From contig NZ_LS999839.1 in assembly GCF_900564155.1 (NCBI RefSeq), positions 2,105,097-2,169,096 of the forward strand: 64,000 nucleotides of DNA, given 5' to 3'. The notes under the pieces are model-generated. The model had not been told where the DNA came from. It searched no databases and saw nothing but the letters and a program-made list of their open reading frames with translations. Below, in pieces: positions 24,848 through 33,541 of this stretch (positions are counted from its first letter, which is position 1; every line of letters starts with the position of its first letter). The DNA comes from Pedobacter schmidteae. Its GTDB lineage: Bacteria > Bacteroidota > Bacteroidia > Sphingobacteriales > Sphingobacteriaceae. Both the position numbers and the translations under genes were made by a program.

Positions 24848-26029
24848 TTGAAAAAGAATAAAAATATATCAAAGTTGTTTTCTTCCTATCTGGATGATCA
24901 GTATACTGAAGTCGATTTAAATGAGATTTTAAAGGCTTTTGAGACTGAAACTCCGAAGGAGGAGCTTGAGAACCGGATCAGGATTGAGCTGGAAACCAAC
25001 AGGGAGCCGGATGCAGCCGTTCTGCAGATGATGGATAGGGTAGAGCAACGTTTGTTGCTTAGCATTAGAAAAGAACATATACCTGTAAAGAAAGTTCGTA
25101 ACCTGCTGCCTTGGTTTAGCGGGGTGGCAGCTGCGGTACTTTTAATTGGTTTTGCCTGGTGGAGCTGGTTTGGGAACCTGAATAAGCGTGTTGTTAAGGA
25201 TAATGTATATGGTTATGCCAATGATGTGCTGCCCGGAGGAAATAAGGCAACGTTGATTCTTTCTGATGGCAGGTCGGTAGAATTGGATAAAGATAAAACT
25301 GCGCTACAGGAACTGGATGGGACAGAGATTGCAGTTAAAGACGGCTTATTGGTTTATGAAGGATCGACCGGGAATCCCGGTGAAAAGGTATTGATGAATA
25401 CATTAGTTGTACCCAAGGGGGGTAGTTATGAACTTTCTTTACCCGATGGATCGAGGGTTTGGGTAAATGCGTCTTCGGTATTGCGCTTTCCTACCCGCTT
25501 TTCCGGTACAGAAAGGAGGGTGTTTGTTGAAGAAGGTGAGGCCTATTTTGAGGTGGCGAAAAATGCGGATATGCCTTTCAGGGTGCAGATAGGGAAGGCT
25601 ACTGTACAGGCCCTTGGGACACAGTTTAACGTGAATTTAGCTGAGCCGCAAGGGATGAGGGCAACGTTGGCGGAAGGCTCAATATTGGTGTCTTCCTTGG
25701 GTAAATCGGTAAAACTTGTTCCCGGACAAGAGGCGATTTTAAGTGCGCCTGGAACTGATTTTTTGGTTCGTAAAGTAGATGTGGAGCAGGTTACTGCCTG
25801 GAAGGACGGTTATTTTTACTTTAAAAACGATCGCTTTGAACAGATTATGAAAGAGGTAGCCGACTGGTATGGGTTAAAGCTGCAGTATGAGGGAATTATA
25901 CCGCAATCGTTGTATACCGGAAGTCTGGATCGGAATGCTAAGCTTTCTGAAGTACTGGAGATGCTAAAATCCATCAGTCCGGCGAAATTTGAGATTGACG
26001 GACAAAAATTAATCATTGATTTTAAATAA
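24848..26029 (+). CDS. FecR-family anti-sigma factor (locus 3), TTG start
   Basis: A 393-residue anti-sigma regulator with membrane helix at about 88-107 (LPWFSGVAAAVLLIGFAWW). The FecR core (about 190-280) has VPKGGSYELSLPDGSRVWVN and EEGEAYFEVAKNADMPF, and DUF4974 (about 320-393) begins near FKNDRFEQIMKEVADWYGLK. The only start compatible with a normal N-terminus is TTG at 24848. No in-frame ATG lies upstream, and the first internal Met is near residue 61, which would delete most of the sigma-binding domain. It sits 79 bp after its sigma gene and 142 bp before susC. Confidence 0.88.
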   Translation: MKKNKNISKLFSSYLDDQYTEVDLNEILKAFETETPKEELENRIRIELETNREPDAAVLQMMDRVEQRLLLSIRKEHIPVKKVRNLLPWFSGVAAAVLLIGFAWWSWFGNLNKRVVKDNVYGYANDVLPGGNKATLILSDGRSVELDKDKTALQELDGTEIAVKDGLLVYEGSTGNPGEKVLMNTLVVPKGGSYELSLPDGSRVWVNASSVLRFPTRFSGTERRVFVEEGEAYFEVAKNADMPFRVQIGKATVQALGTQFNVNLAEPQGMRATLAEGSILVSSLGKSVKLVPGQEAILSAPGTDFLVRKVDVEQVTAWKDGYFYFKNDRFEQIMKEVADWYGLKLQYEGIIPQSLYTGSLDRNAKLSEVLEMLKSISPAKFEIDGQKLIIDFK

Positions 26030-26096
26030 CCAACCAAACATATAAACTTAAAACCCGCAAAGTATGGCAAAATAGAGACTATCAGAGCTAAATTAA

Positions 26097-26121
26097 ACGG
26101 AGGTGATTTCGGCACCTCCGT
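26097..26121 (+). promoter_or_regulatory. Leader hairpin between fecR and susC (locus 3)
   Basis: A perfect 9-bp stem, ACGGAGGTG (26097-26105) with CACCTCCGT (26113-26121), and a 7-nt loop, 51 bp upstream of the susC frame start. It is followed by AAAAAA rather than T residues. The same type of hairpin lies in the fecR-susC gap of loci 1 and 2. Confidence 0.5.
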
Positions 26122-26171
26122 AAAAAATGTGTAAAGCTGAATAACGATAAACAACTTAACTATTCAAAATT

Positions 26172-29100
26172 ATGAATTATTTCCGTCACGGCAAAAAGCC
26201 GCATGGCAGTACTGTATATTACCCAATTGTCAACAAAATTATCATGACCATGAAACTGACCTTGTTCCTGGTTTTATTTTTCACTGCCGGTCTCTGGGCT
26301 GCAAGCAAAGGACAGGAGATCAATCTTTCTGTGAAAGACTACCCTTTGGAAAAAGTGTTGTCGGAGATTGGCAGACAGACAAAATTTAAATTTCTTTACA
26401 ATAACCTGTTGCTGAAGGAATCGGGTCCGGTAACCATTCAGGTAAAGCATGCGTCGTTGGATGAGGTATTGCAGGAGCTACTGGTTTCAAGAAGACTCAG
26501 TTATAAAAAAATAGCAAGAACCATTACCATTAGCCGCAGCATTGCGAAAGATCAGGTATTGAGCGTTCAGGAGGATATTACTGTTTCAGGAACGGTAAGC
26601 GATTCAATTGGGGTACTTTCGGGTGTTTCTGTTGTGGTTAAAGACAGACCGAGATCAGGGACAATGACTGATGCTAATGGAAAGTTCACTTTGAAGGCCC
26701 CGGCAGATGGTACACTGATTTTTAGGTATGTAGGATTTGCGGAGCAAAGTATTTCGGTGAAGGGAAACACCCGTATGGATGTGGTATTGAGAGCCGCTCC
26801 TAACCTGATGACCGAGGTGGTAGTTACTGCCCTGGGGATCAGCAAGGAAAAGCGACAGGTAACTTATGCCATTCAGGAGGTAAAGGGCGAATCGCTTAAG
26901 GTGGCCAGGGAATCTAACGTGGCCGCCAATCTGGTGGGAAAAATAGCGGGTTTACAGATTCAAACCAAGAGTACGTTGTTCGAAAATCCGGAAATCAACT
27001 TACGGGGCGAAAGCACAACTATTGTGATTGATGGTGTGCCTGCGCCAGCGGGATTTGACATGTGGAGCCTGAATGCCGATGATATTGAAAATGTAACCGT
27101 GCTTAAAGGAACGGCTTCCTCTGCACTATACGGATCGCTGGCACAAAACGGTGCCATAATGATTACTACTAAAAAGGGAAAAGGCGGAGCTTCGGGGGTA
27201 GAAATGTCGTACAATTCCAGCACCCAGTTCCAGGCAGGTTTCTTAAGAATTCCTAAAACCCAGCATGATTACGGAATGGGCTTTAACGGACAATATGCCT
27301 TTGTAGACGGTAAAGGAGGCGGTTTAAATGATGATTACGGTTATGTATGGGGACCAAAACTAAACCAGCCCGATGCCAGTACAGCAAGTGGTTTTGTGGA
27401 GATTACACAATACAACAGCCCCACCGATCCTAAAACAGGTAAATTGATTGCCCTACCCTGGATTCGTAGAAACAAAGATAACTTACAGGGGTTTTTAAAC
27501 AATGGGTTGCTGACAACGCATAATTTAAGTTTTGCAGGAACTACTGACCGGGCTGATTACCGGATTTCGGTATCGCAGATGTACCAGAAAGGGCAGGTGC
27601 CGGGCACCAAACTTAACTCGTCGACCCTTAGTCTGGCTGGAAGCCTAAAAATCAGCGATAAGCTGAAAGCGGAGGCTACCTTATCTTATAACAAACAATA
27701 TTCGCCCAATTATCCGACATCCGAGTATTCGCCAGACAATTCTTTGTACAATATTACGCTGTGGATGGGACCAGAGGTAGACATCATGGATTTGAAGAAC
27801 TATTGGAAACCTGGTCGTGATGGATTGGAGCAGTTTACTTATAACTACAGCTGGTACAATAACCCCTGGTTTCTGGCGGGCGAGAAGATCCGTGCCTATA
27901 CCAATGACGTGATTGTTGCACAGGCCAATATGAAATATGATTTCAATAAGGACCTGAAGTTTATGATCAGGGGCGGAATTACCAATAGTCAATCGGGTAG
28001 CGACAGTAAAATCCCATACAGTTACATCAACTATGGTACGGATGCTGCCCCTTATGGCAATTACAGTTTGAATAAAAACAACACCATGCGTTTTATTACG
28101 GATGCCTTGCTGACTTATAACAAGAGTTTTCTGAAGGATTTTAATATTACAGCCAGTTTAGGGGCTAGCAGCAGGCTAGACCAACAGAATGGCTTGTCAT
28201 CGCAAACCATTGGAGGGCTGAGTGTACCGGAATGGTATAACCTTGCAAATTCCAGAGGGCCGGTTAAATCCACGAACACATTGAAGGAGAAGCAGGTTTA
28301 TGGGGTTTATGGATATATGGACCTGAGTTATAAGAACATGGTAACCTTGAGTTTAACGGGGCGTAACGACTGGACTTCGGCATTGGAGGCACCTCACAAT
28401 GCTTATTTTTATCCTTCGGCCTCCCTGAGTTTAATTGTATCGGAGATGGTTAAACTACCCGAAGTGGTGTCTTTTGTAAAACTGAGGGGAGCATTGACAA
28501 ATGCAACAACCGATGTTGAACCCTACAGCACCCTTACAAATTATACGGTAGGAACACGCTGGGCAGGAACACCTTCTTTAACCTTACCGGAAAAACTACT
28601 TGCACCCGGACTTAAGCCAAATAAAACCATTGCACAGGAGTATGGTACCGAAATCCGCTTTTTGAAAAACAGGATTGGGTTGGATTTTACTTATTTTAGT
28701 TACGATCTGGTTAATAATGTGGTTCCGATTCCTTTGTCACTGTCCACCGGTTATGCTTCAACCCAAACAAATGGCGATAAATACAAACGCCGCGGTATTG
28801 AAGTGGTTTTGAGTGGCAATCCTATAAAAACAAAGGATTTTAGCTGGAACATTGTAGCCAACTATTCGAGGTTACGCAAAACGGTTGTAGAATATTACGG
28901 AGGGCAGGAAATAAGGGACGGAGTAAAGGTAGGAGAGCGTATGGATGCTTACAGAGGCTATGTATGGCAGCGCTCACCCGATGGACAGATTGTTTATGAA
29001 GGCGGAATTCCGCAATATGTGAACCAGTTGGTGAATATGGGCTATACCAATCCCGACTGGGAGTTTGGCGTCGGTAATAATTTTGCTTACCGGAACTTTG

Positions 29101-29621
29101 GATTGAGTTTTTCGTTTGACGGACGCATAGGTGGAAAGATGAGGAACGGACTGGAAGCCAAAATGTACGAGGGTGGGATGCATCCTGCTACGGCCAATAG
29201 TTACCGGGACGATGCTTATGCAGGTAAAAAAACATTTTTTGCTGGAGGCGTGCAGCAGACAGGTGGAAATGTAACCTATGACGCACAGGGAAAAATCACC
29301 AGTGATACACGGACTTTTGCACCAAATACCACAGGGGTTAATTATATAGACTGGGTATTTGCCACCTATACCAATGGAATAGATGAAGCCAACTTTTATG
29401 ACCGCACTTTCGTAAAGCTGAGAGAAGTTACATTGAGTTACCAGATGCCGGCTTCAACGCTAAAGAGAACACCTTTTAAGGGAATGAGTTTATCGGTGTT
29501 GGGACGGAACCTGATGCTTTGGTCGAAAGTACCATATATGGATCCTGAAAGTTACACTAGTTTTGATCTTGCCGAACCCACTACCCGCAATATTGGGTTT
29601 AACCTGAATTTAAAATTTTAA
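26172..29621 (+). CDS. SusC/RagA-family TonB-dependent transporter with STN domain (locus 3)
   Basis: 1149 residues from the first ATG. A start at 26250 (MKLTLFLVLFFTAGLWAASK) would give a conventional signal peptide, but similar proteins often have the longer N-terminus. Domains are STN (about 50-121, with LEKVLSEIGRQTKFKFLYNN), carboxypeptidase-regulatory-like (about 137-215), plug with LKGTASSALYGSLAQNGAIM in place of the usual LKDAxxxAIYGSR, and a barrel ending GFNLNLKF. The aberrant plug signature and a short VAANLVGKIAGLQIQTKS region put it in a SusC subgroup that pairs with SusD-like_2 proteins, such as the next gene. It signals to the FecR upstream. Confidence 0.9.
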   Translation: MNYFRHGKKPHGSTVYYPIVNKIIMTMKLTLFLVLFFTAGLWAASKGQEINLSVKDYPLEKVLSEIGRQTKFKFLYNNLLLKESGPVTIQVKHASLDEVLQELLVSRRLSYKKIARTITISRSIAKDQVLSVQEDITVSGTVSDSIGVLSGVSVVVKDRPRSGTMTDANGKFTLKAPADGTLIFRYVGFAEQSISVKGNTRMDVVLRAAPNLMTEVVVTALGISKEKRQVTYAIQEVKGESLKVARESNVAANLVGKIAGLQIQTKSTLFENPEINLRGESTTIVIDGVPAPAGFDMWSLNADDIENVTVLKGTASSALYGSLAQNGAIMITTKKGKGGASGVEMSYNSSTQFQAGFLRIPKTQHDYGMGFNGQYAFVDGKGGGLNDDYGYVWGPKLNQPDASTASGFVEITQYNSPTDPKTGKLIALPWIRRNKDNLQGFLNNGLLTTHNLSFAGTTDRADYRISVSQMYQKGQVPGTKLNSSTLSLAGSLKISDKLKAEATLSYNKQYSPNYPTSEYSPDNSLYNITLWMGPEVDIMDLKNYWKPGRDGLEQFTYNYSWYNNPWFLAGEKIRAYTNDVIVAQANMKYDFNKDLKFMIRGGITNSQSGSDSKIPYSYINYGTDAAPYGNYSLNKNNTMRFITDALLTYNKSFLKDFNITASLGASSRLDQQNGLSSQTIGGLSVPEWYNLANSRGPVKSTNTLKEKQVYGVYGYMDLSYKNMVTLSLTGRNDWTSALEAPHNAYFYPSASLSLIVSEMVKLPEVVSFVKLRGALTNATTDVEPYSTLTNYTVGTRWAGTPSLTLPEKLLAPGLKPNKTIAQEYGTEIRFLKNRIGLDFTYFSYDLVNNVVPIPLSLSTGYASTQTNGDKYKRRGIEVVLSGNPIKTKDFSWNIVANYSRLRKTVVEYYGGQEIRDGVKVGERMDAYRGYVWQRSPDGQIVYEGGIPQYVNQLVNMGYTNPDWEFGVGNNFAYRNFGLSFSFDGRIGGKMRNGLEAKMYEGGMHPATANSYRDDAYAGKKTFFAGGVQQTGGNVTYDAQGKITSDTRTFAPNTTGVNYIDWVFATYTNGIDEANFYDRTFVKLREVTLSYQMPASTLKRTPFKGMSLSVLGRNLMLWSKVPYMDPESYTSFDLAEPTTRNIGFNLNLKF

Positions 29622-29646
29622 GCATTTGTATTAAAAGTACGAAATC

Positions 29647-31095
29647 ATGAATATAAAGAAATTTGCAGGCTTACTTTCCTTCATTCTGTTGTTTACAGCA
29701 TGTAAAAAGTTTGATTATTACCTCAGTAATCCCAATCAGCCTACCAATGCTACCCCTGCGTTGTTGTTAACGGGCATTTGCAATACTGTATTTAACATTA
29801 ACCCCATCAGTTCAGCTTATGCTGTACGGCACCTGACCTATTACGAGCGGCCAAATGAATCCATCAACTACAATTGGAACCGCGCTGGCTTTGGCAACTT
29901 TGGTATGCTGAGGCAGGTGAAAAAAATGGAGGAACTGGGACAGGGAAATGCCAGTTACCAGGGATTGGGTAAGTTTTTTCGTGCAGTGCTCTATGCACAA
30001 CTCACAGAAACATTTGGAGATATCCCATACGGAGAAGCTATGATGATAGATCAGGGAAAGGATAAACCCAAATATGATAACCAGGAAGATGTGTATGTCG
30101 GTATTTTACAAGATCTTGAACAGGCTAACGATTTGTTGCAGGTGGGGGCTGGTGATGCCGTCAAGATTGACGGAGACATTATTTACCGGGGCAACATTGG
30201 GCAATGGAAACAGCTGGTTAATGCTTTTCGTTTAAGAGTGCTGATCCATTTGTCGAAGCGTGAAGGAAACTCGAAGATCAAGATTAAAGAACAGTTTAAT
30301 GCAATATTGAGCAATCCAAGCAAATATCCTTTAATGAGTGGTATTGCCGATAACGGGCAGATTGTGTATAACAACTCGGATGTAAGCAATTATTATCCCA
30401 CCTCGGGCTCACTTAGTGTGGCTACACTGGTATCACTGGAGCAGTCTTTTGTCGATCTGCTGAAAGTACGCAAAGACCCCAGGTTGTTTTCTTTTGCTGA
30501 GCCAGTTGCCGGGCAGGTTGCGGGAATTTTTGAAAGTTACAATGGTGTAGATGCTGGCTTGTCGCCCGCTGACCAGCAAAGCACCGCATCAAAGTCTTCC
30601 TTGATTGCAAGGCGTTATGTAGACCTTAAAGCCCCTGTAAACGAGCCGATGATTTTACTGGGCTATGCCGAGCAGGAGTTTTTGATTGCTGAAGGGATAG
30701 TAAGGGGCTGGAGTTCGGGTAATGCTGAAACTTATTATAATAACGGTATTATGGCATCACTGGCTTTTTATAAAATAACGGGAACCAAGGCTACTGATTA
30801 CCTGAACGGAGCGTTGGTGAAATATGATGCAGCCAAAGGACTGGAAATGATTTTACTGCAGAAATACCTATCTTTCTTTATGAATTCGGGTTGGGAACCT
30901 TTTTATGAACAACGCCGGACAGGAATTCCTGTTTTCAGGGTTGGGCCGGGTACTTTAAATGGAGGAAAAGTGCCGAAGCGGTGGTTGTATCCGTTAGCCG
31001 AATTTCAATACAATAAAGAAAATGTGGAAGCGGCAGTTGCCCGTCAATACCCTGAAGGAGACAATACCAACGCAATCATGTGGCTGATTAAATAG
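29647..31095 (+). CDS. SusD-like (SusD-like_2 type) outer-membrane lipoprotein (locus 3)
   Basis: 482 residues with a lipoprotein signal and lipobox (LLFTACKKFDYYLSNPNQPT). The NPNxPTNATPALLLTGI start is characteristic of the SusD-like_2 branch rather than classic SusD. Helical segments include FFRAVLYAQLTETFGDIPYG, WKQLVNAFRLRVLIHLSKRE and PMILLGYAEQEFLIAEGIVR, with a C-terminal EFQYNKENVEAAVARQYPEG. It follows susC by 25 bp and precedes the phosphodiesterase gene by 7 bp, so all three share a transcript. It should bind the same ligand as its SusC, which the phosphodiesterase may help generate. Confidence 0.87.
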   Translation: MNIKKFAGLLSFILLFTACKKFDYYLSNPNQPTNATPALLLTGICNTVFNINPISSAYAVRHLTYYERPNESINYNWNRAGFGNFGMLRQVKKMEELGQGNASYQGLGKFFRAVLYAQLTETFGDIPYGEAMMIDQGKDKPKYDNQEDVYVGILQDLEQANDLLQVGAGDAVKIDGDIIYRGNIGQWKQLVNAFRLRVLIHLSKREGNSKIKIKEQFNAILSNPSKYPLMSGIADNGQIVYNNSDVSNYYPTSGSLSVATLVSLEQSFVDLLKVRKDPRLFSFAEPVAGQVAGIFESYNGVDAGLSPADQQSTASKSSLIARRYVDLKAPVNEPMILLGYAEQEFLIAEGIVRGWSSGNAETYYNNGIMASLAFYKITGTKATDYLNGALVKYDAAKGLEMILLQKYLSFFMNSGWEPFYEQRRTGIPVFRVGPGTLNGGKVPKRWLYPLAEFQYNKENVEAAVARQYPEGDNTNAIMWLIK

Positions 31096-31102
31096 TGTAT
31101 TT

Positions 31103-32569
31103 ATGAAAAAACTATTGCTTGTTTATGCCTTAGTATTTAACCTGTCTATTGTCTATGGGCAAAGTCAGGTGCTGTTGCAGGAGCATTTTGAACAGCTTGC
31201 TGCCGATCGAAGTTTGCCCGGAGTTAAAGGTAAAGCCTTAAACCTGACGGCGACAGCAGCAAAAAGAAAACCCTTAAGGATGGAGCTGTCGGCAGCTCCA
31301 TCCACAGGATCTTTTACTGTGGTCATCTGGATTAAAGCTGCTCCTGTAGATGACGAATCTTACGTTGTTTTATCGAACAGTACGGCCGGAATGGACAGCA
31401 CCGAAACCATTTGGGAGTTGGGCAAACAGGCCGGAGGGACATGGTACTGGACTGCGGTTTGTGGTAAAACCAGGTACGAATATCGGCCTACTTTGCAACG
31501 TCAGCCCGTTAACGATGGGAAATGGCACCAGCTATCTTTTAGCTTTAATGATGAGAAAAAAGAAGTACGGATGTATTATGATGGGAAAAATGTGGCCATT
31601 TATTATACGCCCCAGCTGACAAGCCTGCTAACCAAACATTCGCAGTTAACGATAGGTGGGCGGGAAAAAGGCGATTTGGGTGAATGGGAAAGCTTTAATG
31701 GCATGTTGGATGAGGTGGAGGTGTATGGTGGCATTGCTTCGAAAAAAGAGGTTTCCACTCCGTTTGTCGGACAGCTTAAGGTGATGAACTACAACATCTG
31801 GCATGGGGGAAATGAAACCGGAAAGTATATTGGGCCAATGCGGATTGCAGAAATTATCAAACAGGCCGGTGCCGATATTATTTCCATGCAGGAAACTTAT
31901 GGGTCGGGTGCTCGCATTGCGGATGCACTGGGCTATTATTTTTACCTCCGAAGTACCAATCTTTCTATCATGAGTCGTTTTCCAATTGCCGAGACCATTA
32001 CCGGCGAGGAGCCTTTTTACAATGGGGCTGCCTATATTAGCCTGGGATCGGGAAAACAGGTGTTGTTTGCAACGAATTGGCTCAATTATCCATTCGATTA
32101 CTGGGATGACCTCGAGAAAAATGTCGTAATTGATAGCGATTTGTGGGTAGCAGGTATGGAAAAGGCAAATGCGGGGAAGCTAAAGCAGATTCTTGAAGCG
32201 ATAAAGTCGGATGTGAGAAATGAGGTGCCAGTGATTTTTTGCGGCGACTTCAATACGGGCTCCCATCTGGACTGGACAGCCGCAACCCGGCATTTAAATA
32301 ACGGACATATTATGCCTTTTCCCAGTGGAATCCTGATGGAGAAAGCCGGATTTAAAGATGCTTTCAGGGTGATACATCCCGATCCTTTAAAAGATAGGGG
32401 AATTACCTGGAGTCCTCAGTTCCCTAAGGCCTTTAAAGACAGGATAGATTACATCTATTATAAGGGGAATGGTTTGGTTCCTATTGCGTCGAAGGTGATT
32501 GATACCCATCACACAGCATACCCTTCGGATCATGGAGCGTTAGTGACGACCTTTAAACTTCTGCCTTAA
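31103..32569 (+). CDS. Secreted LamG + endonuclease/exonuclease/phosphatase-family phosphodiesterase
   Basis: 488 residues: signal peptide (MKKLLLVYALVFNLSIVYG), an N-terminal concanavalin/LamG-like domain (about 25-215, with GSFTVVIWIKAAP, DGKWHQLSFSFNDEKKEV and FNGMLDEVEVYG), then an EEP-fold metal-dependent phosphodiesterase (about 225-488). Catalytic motifs are intact: MNYNIWHG (Asn229, Asn231), MQETYGSG, CGDFNTGS (Asp382, Asn384), DRIDYIYY and YPSDHGA (His477). The EEP superfamily covers nucleases, sphingomyelinases and inositol-phosphate phosphatases. Export and the glycan-binding-type domain argue for a phosphodiester-containing glycan or lipid head group rather than DNA. The second, LamG-less paralogue is encoded at 36870-37787. 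Confidence 0.83.
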   Translation: MKKLLLVYALVFNLSIVYGQSQVLLQEHFEQLAADRSLPGVKGKALNLTATAAKRKPLRMELSAAPSTGSFTVVIWIKAAPVDDESYVVLSNSTAGMDSTETIWELGKQAGGTWYWTAVCGKTRYEYRPTLQRQPVNDGKWHQLSFSFNDEKKEVRMYYDGKNVAIYYTPQLTSLLTKHSQLTIGGREKGDLGEWESFNGMLDEVEVYGGIASKKEVSTPFVGQLKVMNYNIWHGGNETGKYIGPMRIAEIIKQAGADIISMQETYGSGARIADALGYYFYLRSTNLSIMSRFPIAETITGEEPFYNGAAYISLGSGKQVLFATNWLNYPFDYWDDLEKNVVIDSDLWVAGMEKANAGKLKQILEAIKSDVRNEVPVIFCGDFNTGSHLDWTAATRHLNNGHIMPFPSGILMEKAGFKDAFRVIHPDPLKDRGITWSPQFPKAFKDRIDYIYYKGNGLVPIASKVIDTHHTAYPSDHGALVTTFKLLP

Positions 32570-32601
32570 TATTGGGGATGGGGGGATAAACATTATCTAG
32601 T

Positions 32602-32710
32602 TTACACAATGTATAATTCCCCCATTTGCATACAAATTTCTCAGGTCTATTCCTACTACAGTTCTATTAGGATATAGATTTTCTATAATTTTGCTACAGC
32701 ATCATTAGGA
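32602..32710 (-). pseudogene. Fragment of agmatine-deiminase-like gene 3' end
   Basis: Corresponds to 1693-1805, the last part of the deiminase lipoprotein gene, with a handful of substitutions and a 4-nt deletion that breaks the frame. The copy still covers the catalytic-Cys region at DNA level but has no start and no continuation. Confidence 0.8.
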
Positions 32711-33137
32711 TGCTTCATGCCTGCAATTTAACATATCAGTAACCAGAGGTTGATCAACTATGATTCCACTTTGATTTCTTTTAAACGCTATCTCGCAATC
32801 TATATTTTTACTTTCTTCACGATAGTTATTGATAAAGCTTTTGAAAATATTTTTTTTCCTGTCTGGCTTAATAGGTGAAACATTAAACTGTTTTTTAAAT
32901 GATTTTAAAAAAATGATTGTAGACTATCAAAACCTACTGAAAAAGAAATTTCGGTAATTGAATCACTGGTGTAGATTAGTTTCTGTAAGCATTTTCAATT
33001 TTCAATCTTTTTTGAAATGCTCCTAATGACTCATTGAAGATGTTTTTAAATACTCGTTGGACATTCCTGTACGAATAATTAGATAATTGTTCCAATTTTT
33101 GAACTGAAATGTCTTGATTGTAATTTTCTTCGATGTA
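32711..33137 (-). pseudogene. Fragment of AraC/GyrI-type regulator gene
   Basis: Two blocks match the AraC gene at 2862-3701: 32711-32767 corresponds to 3120-3176, and 32768-33137 to 3283-3656, with about 106 bp missing between them and several small indels. The reading frame is disrupted in many places. It follows directly on the deiminase fragment, with about 1.3 kb of the parental arrangement lost at the junction. Confidence 0.8.
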
Positions 33138-33330
33138 GCATTGTATTCTTCTTCTGTAACATGTTTAAGCCAGACTGTAGGGCTGTTTTGTTTGCTTGTA
33201 ATAGCTGCCTGAACAAATCTGATATTTGATTCGGGCCATTCCAATGAAGTTGAGTTTGGGGATATTTAATAACATTTCCTTTGGGAAGAATTACTTTTAG
33301 CTGTCCTTTTTCTTTAAACTTTCTTTGAAA
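33138..33330 (-). pseudogene. Unidentified frameshifted coding remnant
   Basis: On the minus strand one frame reads FKEKGQLKVILPKGNVIKYP and then TQLHWN, and a second frame continues with ESNIRFVQAAITSKQNSPTV followed by WLKHVTEEEYNA, before the sequence fuses into the decayed AraC fragment. This looks like one gene split by a frameshift and truncated at 33138. I do not recognise the family. Confidence 0.4.
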
Positions 33331-33338
33331 GGTATGTA

Positions 33339-33370
33339 TTGTAAACTACGATAGTATGAAAATATATTTG
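33339..33370 (+). promoter_or_regulatory. Candidate promoter of the PMI-like / MFS / EEP operon
   Basis: TTG at 33339-33341, a 21-nt spacer and TATATTTG at 33363-33370, fitting the Bacteroidota consensus. TATTTGCAAATA at 33365-33376 is palindromic and overlaps the -7 box, so a regulator could bind there. The leader to the next gene would be about 165 nt. Confidence 0.45.
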
Positions 33371-33541
33371 CAAATAATTATTAAATACGTATGTTTATAC
33401 ATTATTAATCTAACGTTTGTTCCTAGTATTAAAATATTAGTTCATCTTGTTGATTAATAGTGTTAAAATTGTATTTTTAATATGTACGTACATTTCGTAT
33501 TATTAATTGATCATATATCGATGATACATTAACTTCTGAGA

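Larger units (their letters stand above)
32570..33541. other. Gene-free region with decayed gene copies
   Basis: No intact gene. From 32602 to 33137 it carries fragments of the deiminase and AraC genes of 1.7-3.7 kb, in the same orientation and order (annotated separately). From 33138 to about 33330 a damaged unidentified coding remnant is visible. The last 200 bp before the next gene are very AT-rich and hold a candidate promoter. Confidence 0.7.

Noticed and set aside
32602..33137. Mobile-element terminal repeats
   Set aside because: The similarity to 1.7-3.7 kb is to coding sequence of two ordinary genes, with deletions, not a transposon end.
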